The translations under genes were made by a program, and so were the position numbers. DNA of 10,150 nt. Origin: OMIS01 sp044350895 (GTDB taxonomy: Bacteria > Patescibacteriota > Microgenomatia > UBA1400 > PJMF01). Numbering within the stretch: the first letter of the stretch is position 1; every line of letters begins with the position of its first letter. Positions 1 to 6,700 of this stretch are shown piece after piece. The stretch covers positions 1-10,150 of the forward strand of contig JBILGT010000030.1 of assembly GCA_044350895.1 (NCBI GenBank), given 5' to 3'. The notes beneath the pieces were generated by a model. It ran no database searches. It was not told where the DNA came from and was given only the letters and a program-made list of their open reading frames with translations.

Positions 1-25
1 TGTCAATTCCCCCATATACTACATA
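1..25 (+). repeat. IS-A left terminal inverted repeat
   Basis: It matches the reverse complement of bases 1240-1264 at 22 of 25 positions. The first 12 bases (TGTCAATTCCCC) are identical, and the mismatches fall at positions 13, 16 and 21. Confidence 0.92.
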
Positions 26-74
26 TTTAAATAAGGGACAATAGAAGTTGTCCATAAAAACAAGGGGGGTAATG

Positions 75-383
75 ATGAAACGGCGGACATATACAGCTAA
101 GGAAAAGCTACAGGTTGTGTTGGAGAGTTTTCAGCGGGATACGACGATTGAGGCAGTCAGGCGTAAGTACGGACTGTCAAATTCAGTGGTACAGAGATGG
201 AGAGCGGAGTTTTTTGCCCAAGCAGAAGTACTGTTTGCAGATAAACGAAGTCCTGGAGCACGAGGTGCAGCAGAGGGATATGATCCCGGGCAGTCACCTG
301 AGGAATTGAAGAAAATCATTGGAGAGTACGCCACACAGGTGGAGATACTAAAAAAAGCTCACGGGTTGCTAGGAGCAAAGTAA
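75..383 (+). CDS. IS-A OrfA, IS3-family transposase DNA-binding subunit
   Basis: This 102-residue protein starts MKRRTYTAKEKLQVV. It carries a helix-turn-helix of the IS3/transposase-8 type over about residues 1-50 (with RKYGLSNSVVQRW as the recognition part) and a C-terminal helical stretch (EELKKIIGEYATQVEILKK) expected to act as a leucine-zipper-like dimer region. In IS3 elements OrfA binds the terminal repeats and, produced alone, tends to inhibit transposition. I chose ATG at 75 because AAGGGGGG at 62-69 lies 5 bases upstream. ATG at 72 is possible, and an in-frame TTG at 48 gives a longer but less likely protein. The frame ends after an A7 run where ribosomes can shift to orfB. Confidence 0.88.
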   Translation: MKRRTYTAKEKLQVVLESFQRDTTIEAVRRKYGLSNSVVQRWRAEFFAQAEVLFADKRSPGARGAAEGYDPGQSPEELKKIIGEYATQVEILKKAHGLLGAK

Positions 384-388
384 GTGAG
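350..388 (+). promoter_or_regulatory. Programmed -1 frameshift signal of IS-A
   Basis: Seven A residues at 350-356 form a slippery heptamer A AAA AAA in the orfA frame. Slipping back one base moves the ribosome into the orfB frame. Nine bases later lies a hairpin, TTGCT (366-370) with AGCAA (374-378) around a 3-base loop. It is enclosed by a second stem, CTCAC (358-362) with GTGAG (384-388). This is the standard layout for OrfAB synthesis in IS3 elements. The predicted fusion from ATG 75 is about 391 residues. Confidence 0.8.
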
Positions 389-445
389 AAAAAGCTCGTT
401 GCAGAGCAACTGCTTGTAGACAACCCGACATATACCAAAGCAGTC

Positions 446-1249
446 TTGTCACGCTCACTGTCATTCAGTTACGAGAGTTGGTACTATCACTCAAAACTTG
501 AGAAACCAGATAAGGAGTTGTCTAATCAGATACTTGACCTGCATCAAGATATTGATGACACACTCGGTCACAAGAAGCTGGCACCACTGCTCAAAGTCAA
601 CAAAAAGAGAGTCCACAGAGTAATGAAAAAATATGGCATAGTCGCCAGAAAGAGAAGCAAACGGTATCACTACCATGGTAAATCCAGTGTTGCACAACCA
701 AACATTGCCAATCAACCAGAAGTGAAAGAGTCATTTGACCAAGGCATAGTTTTTTCAGATATCTTTGAGTTTGCACTTCTTGATGGTTCCAAGCTGCGAG
801 GGTGTTTTGCACTGCTCAAACAAACGAGGCAGATACTGTCGCTTTGTTTTGACTACAGCATGAGAGCAACACTGGTGCAGTCAACTATTACACAGATGAA
901 CCCGCAGGATGATCTGTACATCTGGCATACCGATCAAGGAAAACAATTTGGAGCACAGGCAACCATTGACTTGGTGATTGAAAAAGGCTTGCTCCCCAGC
1001 ATGAGCAGAGCTGGGACTCCTACTGACAATCCCTTTGCAGAGCGGTTTGTTGGACAGTTCAAACATTCAGTGGTGAAAAAACAGAAGTATCCTGACCTCG
1101 GATCATTCCTTCATCAAGCAGAAAAGTGGATCAACTTTTACAACCAACTCAGACCACACGAAAGTCTTGCTCAGCTCAGTCCCAATCAGTTTGCTCAGAA
1201 ATATGGCTGGAAAACCATCCCTTATATCTCTCAACTAACTATGCAGTAA
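446..1249 (+). CDS. IS-A OrfB, IS3-family DDE transposase catalytic part
   Basis: This is the integrase-core half of the transposase. Counting from the TTG at 446, the catalytic triad is D105 (FSDIF), D163 (HTDQG) and E199 (FAERF), with 35 residues between the last two, the classical DD(35)E spacing. An upstream HTH_21-like helical region (HQDIDDTLGHKKLAPLLK) precedes it. The frame is open upstream to the A7 run at 350-356 and lies in the -1 frame relative to orfA, so the working protein is probably an OrfAB fusion made by frameshifting rather than a product of the weak TTG. No internal stop or missing catalytic residue is seen, so the element may be active. Confidence 0.92.
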   Translation: MSRSLSFSYESWYYHSKLEKPDKELSNQILDLHQDIDDTLGHKKLAPLLKVNKKRVHRVMKKYGIVARKRSKRYHYHGKSSVAQPNIANQPEVKESFDQGIVFSDIFEFALLDGSKLRGCFALLKQTRQILSLCFDYSMRATLVQSTITQMNPQDDLYIWHTDQGKQFGAQATIDLVIEKGLLPSMSRAGTPTDNPFAERFVGQFKHSVVKKQKYPDLGSFLHQAEKWINFYNQLRPHESLAQLSPNQFAQKYGWKTIPYISQLTMQ

Positions 1250-1264
1250 ATTGGGGAATTGACA
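1240..1264 (-). repeat. IS-A right terminal inverted repeat
   Basis: It ends GGGGAATTGACA and mirrors bases 1-25 with three mismatches. It begins just before the orfB stop codon, so the orfB end overlaps the transposase-binding end, as is common in IS3 elements. Confidence 0.92.
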
Positions 1265-1522
1265 CTGAGCTACTTGAATTGTAAAAAACATAAGGGTAAG
1301 GTTAATGCTGTTTTTGTTAATACTCTGGACACTATTTCTGCTGATATTTATGAATATATATCAGTAAGAAAACAATTAAGTGCACATGAAGTATCAATTT
1401 TTTCAGCAACAGAGCCTATTACTAATTATTCTGAAAAAAAGCATGTGGAGACGATACTTTTTGCATTTGCAGAACTGGATAAGGCCGTGCGAGCTGGAAA
1501 ATTTCCTATCTCGACTGAGTAA
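1265..1522 (+). pseudogene. 5'-truncated gene cut by IS-A, unknown function
   Basis: An open frame runs out of the right end of IS-A and stops at TAA 1520-1522. The non-IS part encodes about 85 residues (LSYLNCKKHKGKVNAVFV... to ...AGKFPISTE). It has no in-frame ATG and no ribosome binding site, and only the IS end supplies a TTG at 1259. The simplest reading is the C-terminal end of a gene whose 5' part lies beyond the window to the left of IS-A. Composition looks like a soluble, mostly helical protein (ISADIYEYISVRKQL; KKHVETILFAFAELDKAV). I do not recognise the family. Its last 17 bases overlap the 3' end of the convergent gene 1506-1736. Confidence 0.6.
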
Positions 1523-1736
1523 CTTCTTGCAAAGTTTTTCCATCGAAAATGGATCGTTCGTACTCATCCAGCCAAGTACTAATTAGATAATCTATGCAGG
1601 TAATTTGGTGCTTTATTTCTTCATCAGTCATTCCCTCAGCACATTTGCCTAGAATCTTTCGAGTTTCTCGAATCTCTTTTTCGTCTTCAATAAATGGATT
1701 GTCATTATAGTTAACTACCTTTGAATGTCGAAACAT
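1506..1736 (-). CDS. Small acidic hypothetical protein, 76 residues
   Basis: The ATG at 1736-1734 is preceded on the minus strand by AAAGGTGG, a good ribosome binding site ending one base before the start, and the frame ends at TGA 1506. The protein is hydrophilic and probably all helical. A charged N-terminal part (DEKEIRETRKILG) is followed by MTDEEIKHQITCIDYLISTWLDE and a tail with FDGKTLQEV. There is no signal peptide or membrane segment. I do not recognise the family, though size and composition resemble small regulatory or antitoxin-like proteins. It lies on the same strand as, and 90 bases downstream of, the original end of the interrupted HEPN-like gene, so co-transcription before the IS insertion was possible. 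Confidence 0.6.
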   Translation of the reverse strand: MFRHSKVVNYNDNPFIEDEKEIRETRKILGKCAEGMTDEEIKHQITCIDYLISTWLDEYERSIFDGKTLQEVTQSR

Positions 1737-1904
1737 ACCACCTTTCTTAAATATGATATTTAAAACATGGTTTTAATTTATACCCAGCATCAAATAAATT
1801 AAGAACTTAATATAACAAGTAAATATTCAGTCTTGAAGTAGCTTTGAAATATCCTCCATTAAAAATATTAACTCTGTTGCTGTAATGAAATCAGGAGTAA
1901 CTGG

Positions 1905-1907
1905 CTT
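1905..1907. repeat. Target-site duplication CTT, left copy
   Basis: CTT directly precedes IS-B and is repeated at 3071-3073 directly after it. The assignment is supported because removing one copy together with IS-B restores the interrupted reading frame exactly. Confidence 0.85.
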
Positions 1908-1943
1908 TGACCTGCTCCCCATAAAATGCACAGTAACTGTAAA
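1908..1943 (+). repeat. IS-B left terminal inverted repeat
   Basis: It pairs with the reverse complement of 3035-3070 at 24 of 36 positions. The strongest blocks are CCCC, TGCACAG and TGTAAA. The terminal TG fits the IS3 consensus end. Confidence 0.82.
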
Positions 1944-1969
1944 ATAGCAGTACAGTGAAAGGTAGAAAT

Positions 1970-2230
1970 ATGGCAGGGATAGCACGGGAGGTGAAGGTAG
2001 AGATATTGGCGAAAGTGCGAGCTGGTGAGAAGGTGGTAGATTTGGCAGGAAAGTATGGGGTACGGGAGAAGACAATATACAACTGGTTGCAAGGTGAGGT
2101 CGGTGAGCGAGTCAGTTGGAAGGAACATAAGCGGGTACTCAAGGAGAACGAGGATTTGAAGAACATACTAGGGATACTCACACTGGAGCTTGAGAAGACA
2201 AAAAAAAAGAAGTCGAGAGATAATCAATAA
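1970..2230 (+). CDS. IS-B OrfA, IS3-family transposase DNA-binding subunit
   Basis: This 86-residue protein (MAGIAREVKVEILAKV...) has a transposase-8-type helix-turn-helix over about residues 1-45 (VVDLAGKYGVREKTIYNWL). A heptad-like helix (KRVLKENEDLKNILGILTLELEK) follows, the usual OrfA dimerisation zipper. I chose ATG 1970 because GAAAGGTAG lies about 5 bases upstream; a GTG at 1955 would add five residues but has no such site. The end of the frame crosses a run of nine A (2200-2208), reads KKKKSRDNQ and stops at TAA 2228. OrfA alone would bind the ends but not catalyse transposition. Confidence 0.85.
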   Translation: MAGIAREVKVEILAKVRAGEKVVDLAGKYGVREKTIYNWLQGEVGERVSWKEHKRVLKENEDLKNILGILTLELEKTKKKKSRDNQ

Positions 2231-3068
2231 AATTCTGGAGATTCACCCACAAACAAATAAGCAGTTGCTCTCCCAAGTATTTGGGGTATGCAGAAGATGG
2301 CTGTACCAGAAGATATCACTGCTGCAGCACAAAGACGCAGTACTCAAAGAACAGATACTTTCTGTTCTGAGTGAGTTTCCCAGCTATGGGTACAGAAGGA
2401 TTTCAGTTGCACTCTGTATTGGCAAAAAGCGAGTTAGACGCTGCATGAAGTTGTATGGCATCAAGCCATACAAACGAAAGAGTCGGTGGAGCAAGCGTAG
2501 AGATAAGAGACGAGCACCTGCTGTATTCCAAAACCAGATCAAGAATCACTGTCCACTAACCCCAAATCATACTTGGGTGGGAGATTTTACATACCTGCCA
2601 TTCAAAGGCAAATTTCTGTATTTAGCCACGTTCATGGATCTATTCACCAGAGAAATTGTGGGCTGGAACATATCCAAGAAACATACCAAAGACTTGGTCA
2701 TTCAAGCCTTCCTCAACAGCCTCGTGAACAGGCAACTTGAAAGACCTCAATTTGTTCACTCCGATCAAGGCTGTGAGTACACAGCCAAAGACTATACTGA
2801 TCTCATAGAGCAGTTTGGTATCACTGTCTCCATGAGCAAAAAAGCTTCTCCCTGGGAAAATGGCTACCAAGAATCATTCTTCAACAACTTCAAAACTGAT
2901 CTTGGACTTGAGTTTGATCGTTTTGAATCAGAAGGACATTTCTTGGAAGCTATTCATCATACACTCCACACCTACAACCACAAACGTATTCACTCTGCTC
3001 TTAACATGCCCCCCGTCAAATTCCACACCAAGTATTTACACTCTCTGTGCACGAAAAGGGGCGCTTGA
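2190..3068 (+). CDS. IS-B OrfB, IS3-family DDE transposase catalytic part
   Basis: The integrase core is complete. Counting from TTG 2190, the triad is D132 (VGDFTYL), D192 (HSDQG) and E228 (YQESFF), with 35 residues between the last two. The preceding HTH_21-like part includes FPSYGYRRISVAL and VRRCMKLYGIKPYKR, and the C-terminal end has the family signature YNHKRIHSALNMPPVKF. The listed TTG start has GGAG only one base upstream, too close to work well, so the protein is more likely made as an OrfAB fusion of about 365 residues through the A9 run. The frame is open upstream to a TAG at 2169. There is no sign of decay other than the unusual frame relation to orfA. Confidence 0.92.
   Translation: MRRQKKRSREIINKILEIHPQTNKQLLSQVFGVCRRWLYQKISLLQHKDAVLKEQILSVLSEFPSYGYRRISVALCIGKKRVRRCMKLYGIKPYKRKSRWSKRRDKRRAPAVFQNQIKNHCPLTPNHTWVGDFTYLPFKGKFLYLATFMDLFTREIVGWNISKKHTKDLVIQAFLNSLVNRQLERPQFVHSDQGCEYTAKDYTDLIEQFGITVSMSKKASPWENGYQESFFNNFKTDLGLEFDRFESEGHFLEAIHHTLHTYNHKRIHSALNMPPVKFHTKYLHSLCTKRGA
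2200..2208 (+). promoter_or_regulatory. A9 homopolymer at the orfA/orfB junction, likely slippage site
   Basis: Nine A residues lie where orfA and orfB overlap. OrfB is in the +1 frame relative to orfA, not the -1 frame usual for IS3. A transcript with eight A would fuse orfA and orfB directly. A -1 ribosomal shift here would meet TAA at 2221. RNA polymerase slippage on long A runs is a known way to express such elements; a one-base indel in the run is the alternative. Confidence 0.55.
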
Positions 3069-3070
3069 CA
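3035..3070 (-). repeat. IS-B right terminal inverted repeat
   Basis: It mirrors 1908-1943. The orfB stop (TGA 3066-3068) lies inside it, two bases before the outer end of the element. Confidence 0.82.
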
Positions 3071-3073
3071 CTT
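3071..3073. repeat. Target-site duplication CTT, right copy
   Basis: This is the second copy of the 3-bp duplication flanking IS-B. On the minus strand it is the AAG lysine codon shared by both halves of the interrupted gene. Confidence 0.85.
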
Positions 3074-3604
3074 TCCTTTTAGGCTTATATCAATTGTTTT
3101 ATCTCTCCATGTTATTGGCTGATCTTTTTTAATAGTTTCTTCTGTAAAATTAAAAGTATTTCCATGAGCAGCACCATTTCTTAAATGTTTTGCGAATTTA
3201 TATATTGGCATTGAATTAATCTTATTTTGATATTTAGAAGCTTGTAGAAAATCGAATAACAATATTGCCATCATCCTACTTACATACGTCATAAATTTTT
3301 TGTTACTAGAAGTGTATGAGCCATCGCTACTTACTCTTAAATTAACTTCTTGGTTATACTCATTTATGCTTTTAGCAATAGCTGGGTGAATCCTTAAGAA
3401 TGCAGTTTGAAAATTTGGATTTCCCACAAAGCCAATACTTAGAATGAAGAAGTCAAACATTTTTTTAATTGGATCGAAAAGTGGATGAACTTGTATTTTA
3501 TTGTAATCAGCACTCATATTTATATACCCCATCAATATTTACTTTTCTATAATAATCGGCAGCTTTACTTACTAGTCTTGTATTATTCAGCTTGAATAGG
3601 TTTT

Positions 3605-3634
3605 ATTATAAAAAAATTTGTATGTCTAGACATA
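3605..3634 (-). promoter_or_regulatory. 14-bp palindrome next to a TATAAT box, possible operator
   Basis: Bases 3621-3634 read TATGTCTAGACATA, a perfect 14-bp palindrome. On the minus strand a TATAAT hexamer (3605-3610) follows ten bases later, and the HEPN-like start codon lies about 73 bases further on. No good -35 hexamer is visible. A regulator dimer binding here could control the HEPN-like gene, but this is inference from symmetry and position only. Confidence 0.3.
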
Positions 3635-3635
3635 G

Positions 3636-3664
3636 TAAAACAGCCACCCTTGTGAGGTGGCTGT
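3636..3664 (-). terminator. Intrinsic terminator after the exported-protein gene
   Basis: Read on the minus strand, a perfect 9-bp stem (ACAGCCACC with GGTGGCTGT, 7-base loop, bases 3640-3664) is followed by TTTTA. It lies about 100 bases beyond the TAA of the 1140-residue protein gene at 3763 and should stop its transcript before the HEPN-like gene. On the plus strand no T run follows. Confidence 0.75.
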
Positions 3665-3671
3665 GGTCTAT

Positions 3672-3748
3672 AGCTATGTAACTAGTTTAGTACCGCTTAA
3701 TATCTTAGAAATCAAGATATCAGCAATAATAAAGTTAATTACATAGCT
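3672..3748. repeat. Nested inverted repeat
   Basis: An outer 10-bp perfect pair (AGCTATGTAA at 3672-3681, TTACATAGCT at 3739-3748) encloses a 7-bp pair (ATATCTT at 3700-3706, AAGATAT at 3714-3720). It lies between the stop codon of the large gene and its terminator, so it would form structured 3' untranslated RNA. It lacks a GC-rich stem and T run, so it is not itself a clear terminator. Confidence 0.5.
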
Positions 3749-3762
3749 TTCAAACGAAGAAA

Positions 3763-6700
3763 TTAACGCTGAACAAGTGGGAGGAATAACATATTTTGTG
3801 GTGGAGGCGGCGGATCAACTTGGCATTGTGTGGTCGATCCAGGAGAGCCATTGAGTTCACTCTGCCCAGCCTCATTGAAAGCGCTGACCGCAAAATGGTA
3901 TTCAGTCTGACATACCAAATTGGCGACAGTGAAACTAGTAACGCCAACCCCCACACGAGCAATCTCTTGATATCCTGTACCCATATGTTGCCAAACGATA
4001 AAACCAGATTCGTTATCGCTGGAGTCATCCCAAAGCACTTTCATGCTCGTTGCCGTGTGCTCTGCCGTCCGAACATTGCGTGTCCACTCAGGAATCGTGG
4101 GTTGTTGTTGGCAACTACGAACCGACCCAGTTAACGTACCACTCTTGCCATTCAGAAAATCCTTCTCGTCTGCGGTGTTCAACAACTTAGCAACGACACG
4201 GTATGAGTGTTGACTCCCCTCGGCCAGACCTTCATCAGTGAAACTGTACGACGACTTTCCAGCAACACTTGCCACTTCAGCAATCACTTGCTCATCTCGT
4301 AACAGATAGAACTTCTCCTCAAAATTCGAGTAGTCATTCCACGTAATCGTTAATGATGAACAAGTGGGTGAATCGATAGCAGTAATTACGGGAATCGCAA
4401 TTTGTACACCCACGAAAGTCAGACCAGTCTTCACTTCACCAACTGCATTACGAGCAGACACTTGCAGAATGTATAGCCCAGGTTCAACTCCAGTAACTAA
4501 CCAGGAAGTTTGACTTTTCCAGCCAGAGCTATATGTTTTTTCACCCAGAAGATCTGCCTTATAATCATTGGCTCGCTCTGCTGCACGCCAGGCAATATAA
4601 ATCTGAGCGTCCTCATCAAAAACATTCATTCCTGTCAGCTCAGGCTCTGGAAGAGCGGGCGCAAACGCTGTACAAGCAGATGTTTGCCCCATTACCCAAC
4701 CGACCTGGCCAGATTCACCAAATGCATTGGTCGAACTAACCTTGTAGAACTGCTGTGTGCCGCATTGCACTTGATCTGTGAAGCCTCGATTTGGCGTGTT
4801 GTGAGACAAGAAGACAAATTCACTGCCGTTCCACTTGTACACTTTGAACCCCACGGTGTTCGGCGTAGCATGATCCCAAGCCAATGAAATGGAATCTTGT
4901 GTCACGCCGCTGACACGTAAGTTATAGGGTGAAAGTGGCGCACAACTGCTATTCCCAAAAATCTCAATGGATGAAGTGCGGTTATTGAGTGAGCCAATGT
5001 TTGCAATGTCACCACTCAAACATTCAGACCGCTCACCTTGAGCTTCGTTGTGTTCATAGAGAATGCCACTTTTACCAACTGGAAATCTTGCAGATTGTGC
5101 TGTGTCGTTGAAGTAATCTTTCGAACCCAAATTCTCCATGTTATAGACACCTGGATCAGCACCTGCTGACCAAGTATAGCTTTGAAAATCTGAATCATTG
5201 TGAAAGACCACACTTGTGCGCAGTGAATTTGGACAATTAGTCTGGTTGAAGACTTCAATATCGGTGACTTGCGCATACAGATCAGATGGCCAGCCGCTGG
5301 GCAGCGGGTCTCGTGGGGCATTGTAACATTCTACTGTACCTCTTTTGCTGCCTTCTCTATAAATTGACACAGACATCCCGGAAGGCACTTCAGTCAGGCG
5401 GGTCATGGTGTCATTCCAGCCTGGCCCAAAGGCAGGCATTGAATGATATCCAGTACCGAACTGCCAGCACCCTGTTGGGCTGCACATCACAATCAAACCT
5501 GAACCACCAGTTCCGCAGTCATTGCGGTTGAATGTCTCGATTGATTGAATGGAGTTGTGCCAACCGTGGTCTTGTAAGTTTGGCACTGATTGATCCCAGC
5601 ACCGTTGCTCACCACCTCGATTATCTCCACGCCAGGTTCTCGCACTCCATCCACTTGGAAGCTGTAACGCGTAGGAATTAGCATTTGGGGAATTGGAAAA
5701 ACCCAAGCCGCCAGACCATTGCACGCTTCCACCGTAGTTTGCCTGTGCGTATAGCTTGGCATACCCCGTTGAAGTGTCGTTTGTCGGGTTGCAGTTGAAT
5801 GACTTGGTCTTTACAGGGTTAAGATAATGTTGGCTCCAAACAAAGTTGTTACCTACCTTATCCCAGATTTCCAAGCCGAACTCAACTGAGCCATCGGGCA
5901 CATTCCAAGCACACATGTTCCAACTATAGCTGTATGGGGCAGTGCTCACTGTGGCGAGATTACGCCAAGTTCCACCCCATTTTGCTGAGTAGCGGAGTTC
6001 TTTAATACCGCTATCAGCGTCCTGAACTCCTGACACTGTCAGGTTTGCAACACCTTGATTAATAGTGACAGAGAAACCCGATGCCGAAGGAGCTGCGCAG
6101 TCAGCACTTGTTGCAAAAGTACCTGAGCTTTGAACTCCACCGCATTGAAATACACCAATGAAAACATTTGCCACATGGATTTGATTTGCCTTGACAGTGA
6201 TAGTGTCTCTATTGAGACTATCCTGTGTTAAGTCACTAAAAAACCCTGTGACACTTGTGCCATCAATGTTATATGCAGTAGCGCGCACTTTTACTTTCAA
6301 CTGTGCAGGGATATTTTGGATTTCAAAATATCCGTTAATGTCTGTCCTCCCTTTTGCAACTACATCTGAATTCATGAAAACTTCAACAGTTGCCAGCGCT
6401 GACGGTTGCCCATCACGATAGACTCTGCCATTAATACTCCCAAATCCTTCAGTGCTCCATGAGAACTTACTTGGAACGGGAATATCCCAGGCTGGGACAA
6501 CAGTCCAGTGATTGTTATCATCGATGCAAAACGGTGCAGCTGTGGCTCCGAAACACGGGGCAAAGTGATACCCCAGATCGCCAATGATTTTCGCATTATC
6601 AATTGCTGCATCACCGCGCTCCATCACAATCTCTGAGAAATATGTCACTCCTGCTTCTAGCTTACGTGCGTCTGCTGTTCCAAAAGTAACTTCAAGCTCT

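Larger units (their letters stand above)
1..1264 (+). mobile_element. IS-A: complete IS3-family insertion sequence, 1264 bp
   Basis: The element is bounded by terminal inverted repeats that begin TG and end CA, starting TGTCAATTCCCC on both ends. Inside are the two overlapping reading frames typical of the IS3 family: a small helix-turn-helix OrfA and an OrfB carrying a DD(35)E integrase core, with orfB in the -1 frame. Length and layout fit a complete IS3 element. The left end coincides with base 1, so the left flank and any target duplication cannot be seen. The right end abuts a truncated plus-strand reading frame, so the element appears to have inserted into a gene. IS3 elements move by a copy-and-paste route through a circular intermediate; this is family knowledge. 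Confidence 0.93.
1908..3070 (+). mobile_element. IS-B: complete IS3-family insertion sequence, 1163 bp
   Basis: The ends are related inverted repeats: TGACCTGCTCCCC at the left against TGTCAAGCGCCCC at the right. Matching continues inward through TGCACAG and TGTAAA, 24 of 36 positions identical in all. It is flanked by CTT on both sides (1905-1907 and 3071-3073), a 3-bp target duplication as expected for this family. It holds an HTH OrfA and a DD(35)E OrfB. The proteins differ clearly from those of IS-A, so this is a separate element and not a second copy. It split the minus-strand HEPN-like gene. Confidence 0.93.
1827..3532 (-). pseudogene. Putative HEPN-domain gene interrupted by IS-B
   Basis: The 5' part runs from 3532 to 3071 and the 3' part from 1904 to 1827. 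Deleting IS-B and one CTT copy joins ...TIDISLKGK to PVTPDFITATELIF... in frame, giving about 179 residues from ATG 3532 to TGA 1827. ATG 3517, with GGGG 9-12 bases upstream, is an alternative start. The segment FAKHLRNGAAHGNTF contains RNGAAH, which fits the Rx4H motif of HEPN proteins (R118 and H123 from ATG 3532). Many HEPN proteins are RNA-cleaving toxins, abortive-infection effectors or tRNA-targeting nucleases. The insertion lies after the motif, so the present frame still reads through to 2990 with about 26 IS-derived residues replacing the last 25. It may be inactive or a modified but folded protein. The family call rests on one motif and helical character. Confidence 0.7.

Noticed and set aside
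1827..2181. Minus-strand proline/serine-rich open frames over the IS-B left end
   Set aside because: They are antisense to IS-B orfA and have low-complexity composition. Only the last 25 codons (1904-1827) are real, as the tail of the interrupted gene.
2990..3070. C-terminal 26 codons of the minus-strand frame at 2990-3535
   Set aside because: They are antisense to the IS-B orfB end and part of the IS, so not an original part of the HEPN-like protein.
1506..3532. HEPN/MNT toxin-antitoxin pair with the 76-residue protein as antitoxin
   Set aside because: The small protein has no GSx10D-type nucleotidyltransferase motif and is too short for an MNT protein. Only adjacency supports a pairing.
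3700..3720. ATATCTT/AAGATAT hairpin as a terminator
   Set aside because: The stem is AT-rich, no T run follows on either strand, and a better terminator lies at 3636-3664.
4510..4887. Plus-strand open frames inside the exported-protein gene, such as 3796-4134, 4510-4887 and 5286-5531
   Set aside because: They are antisense shadows of a long frame with clear domains and have odd composition and no ribosome binding sites.
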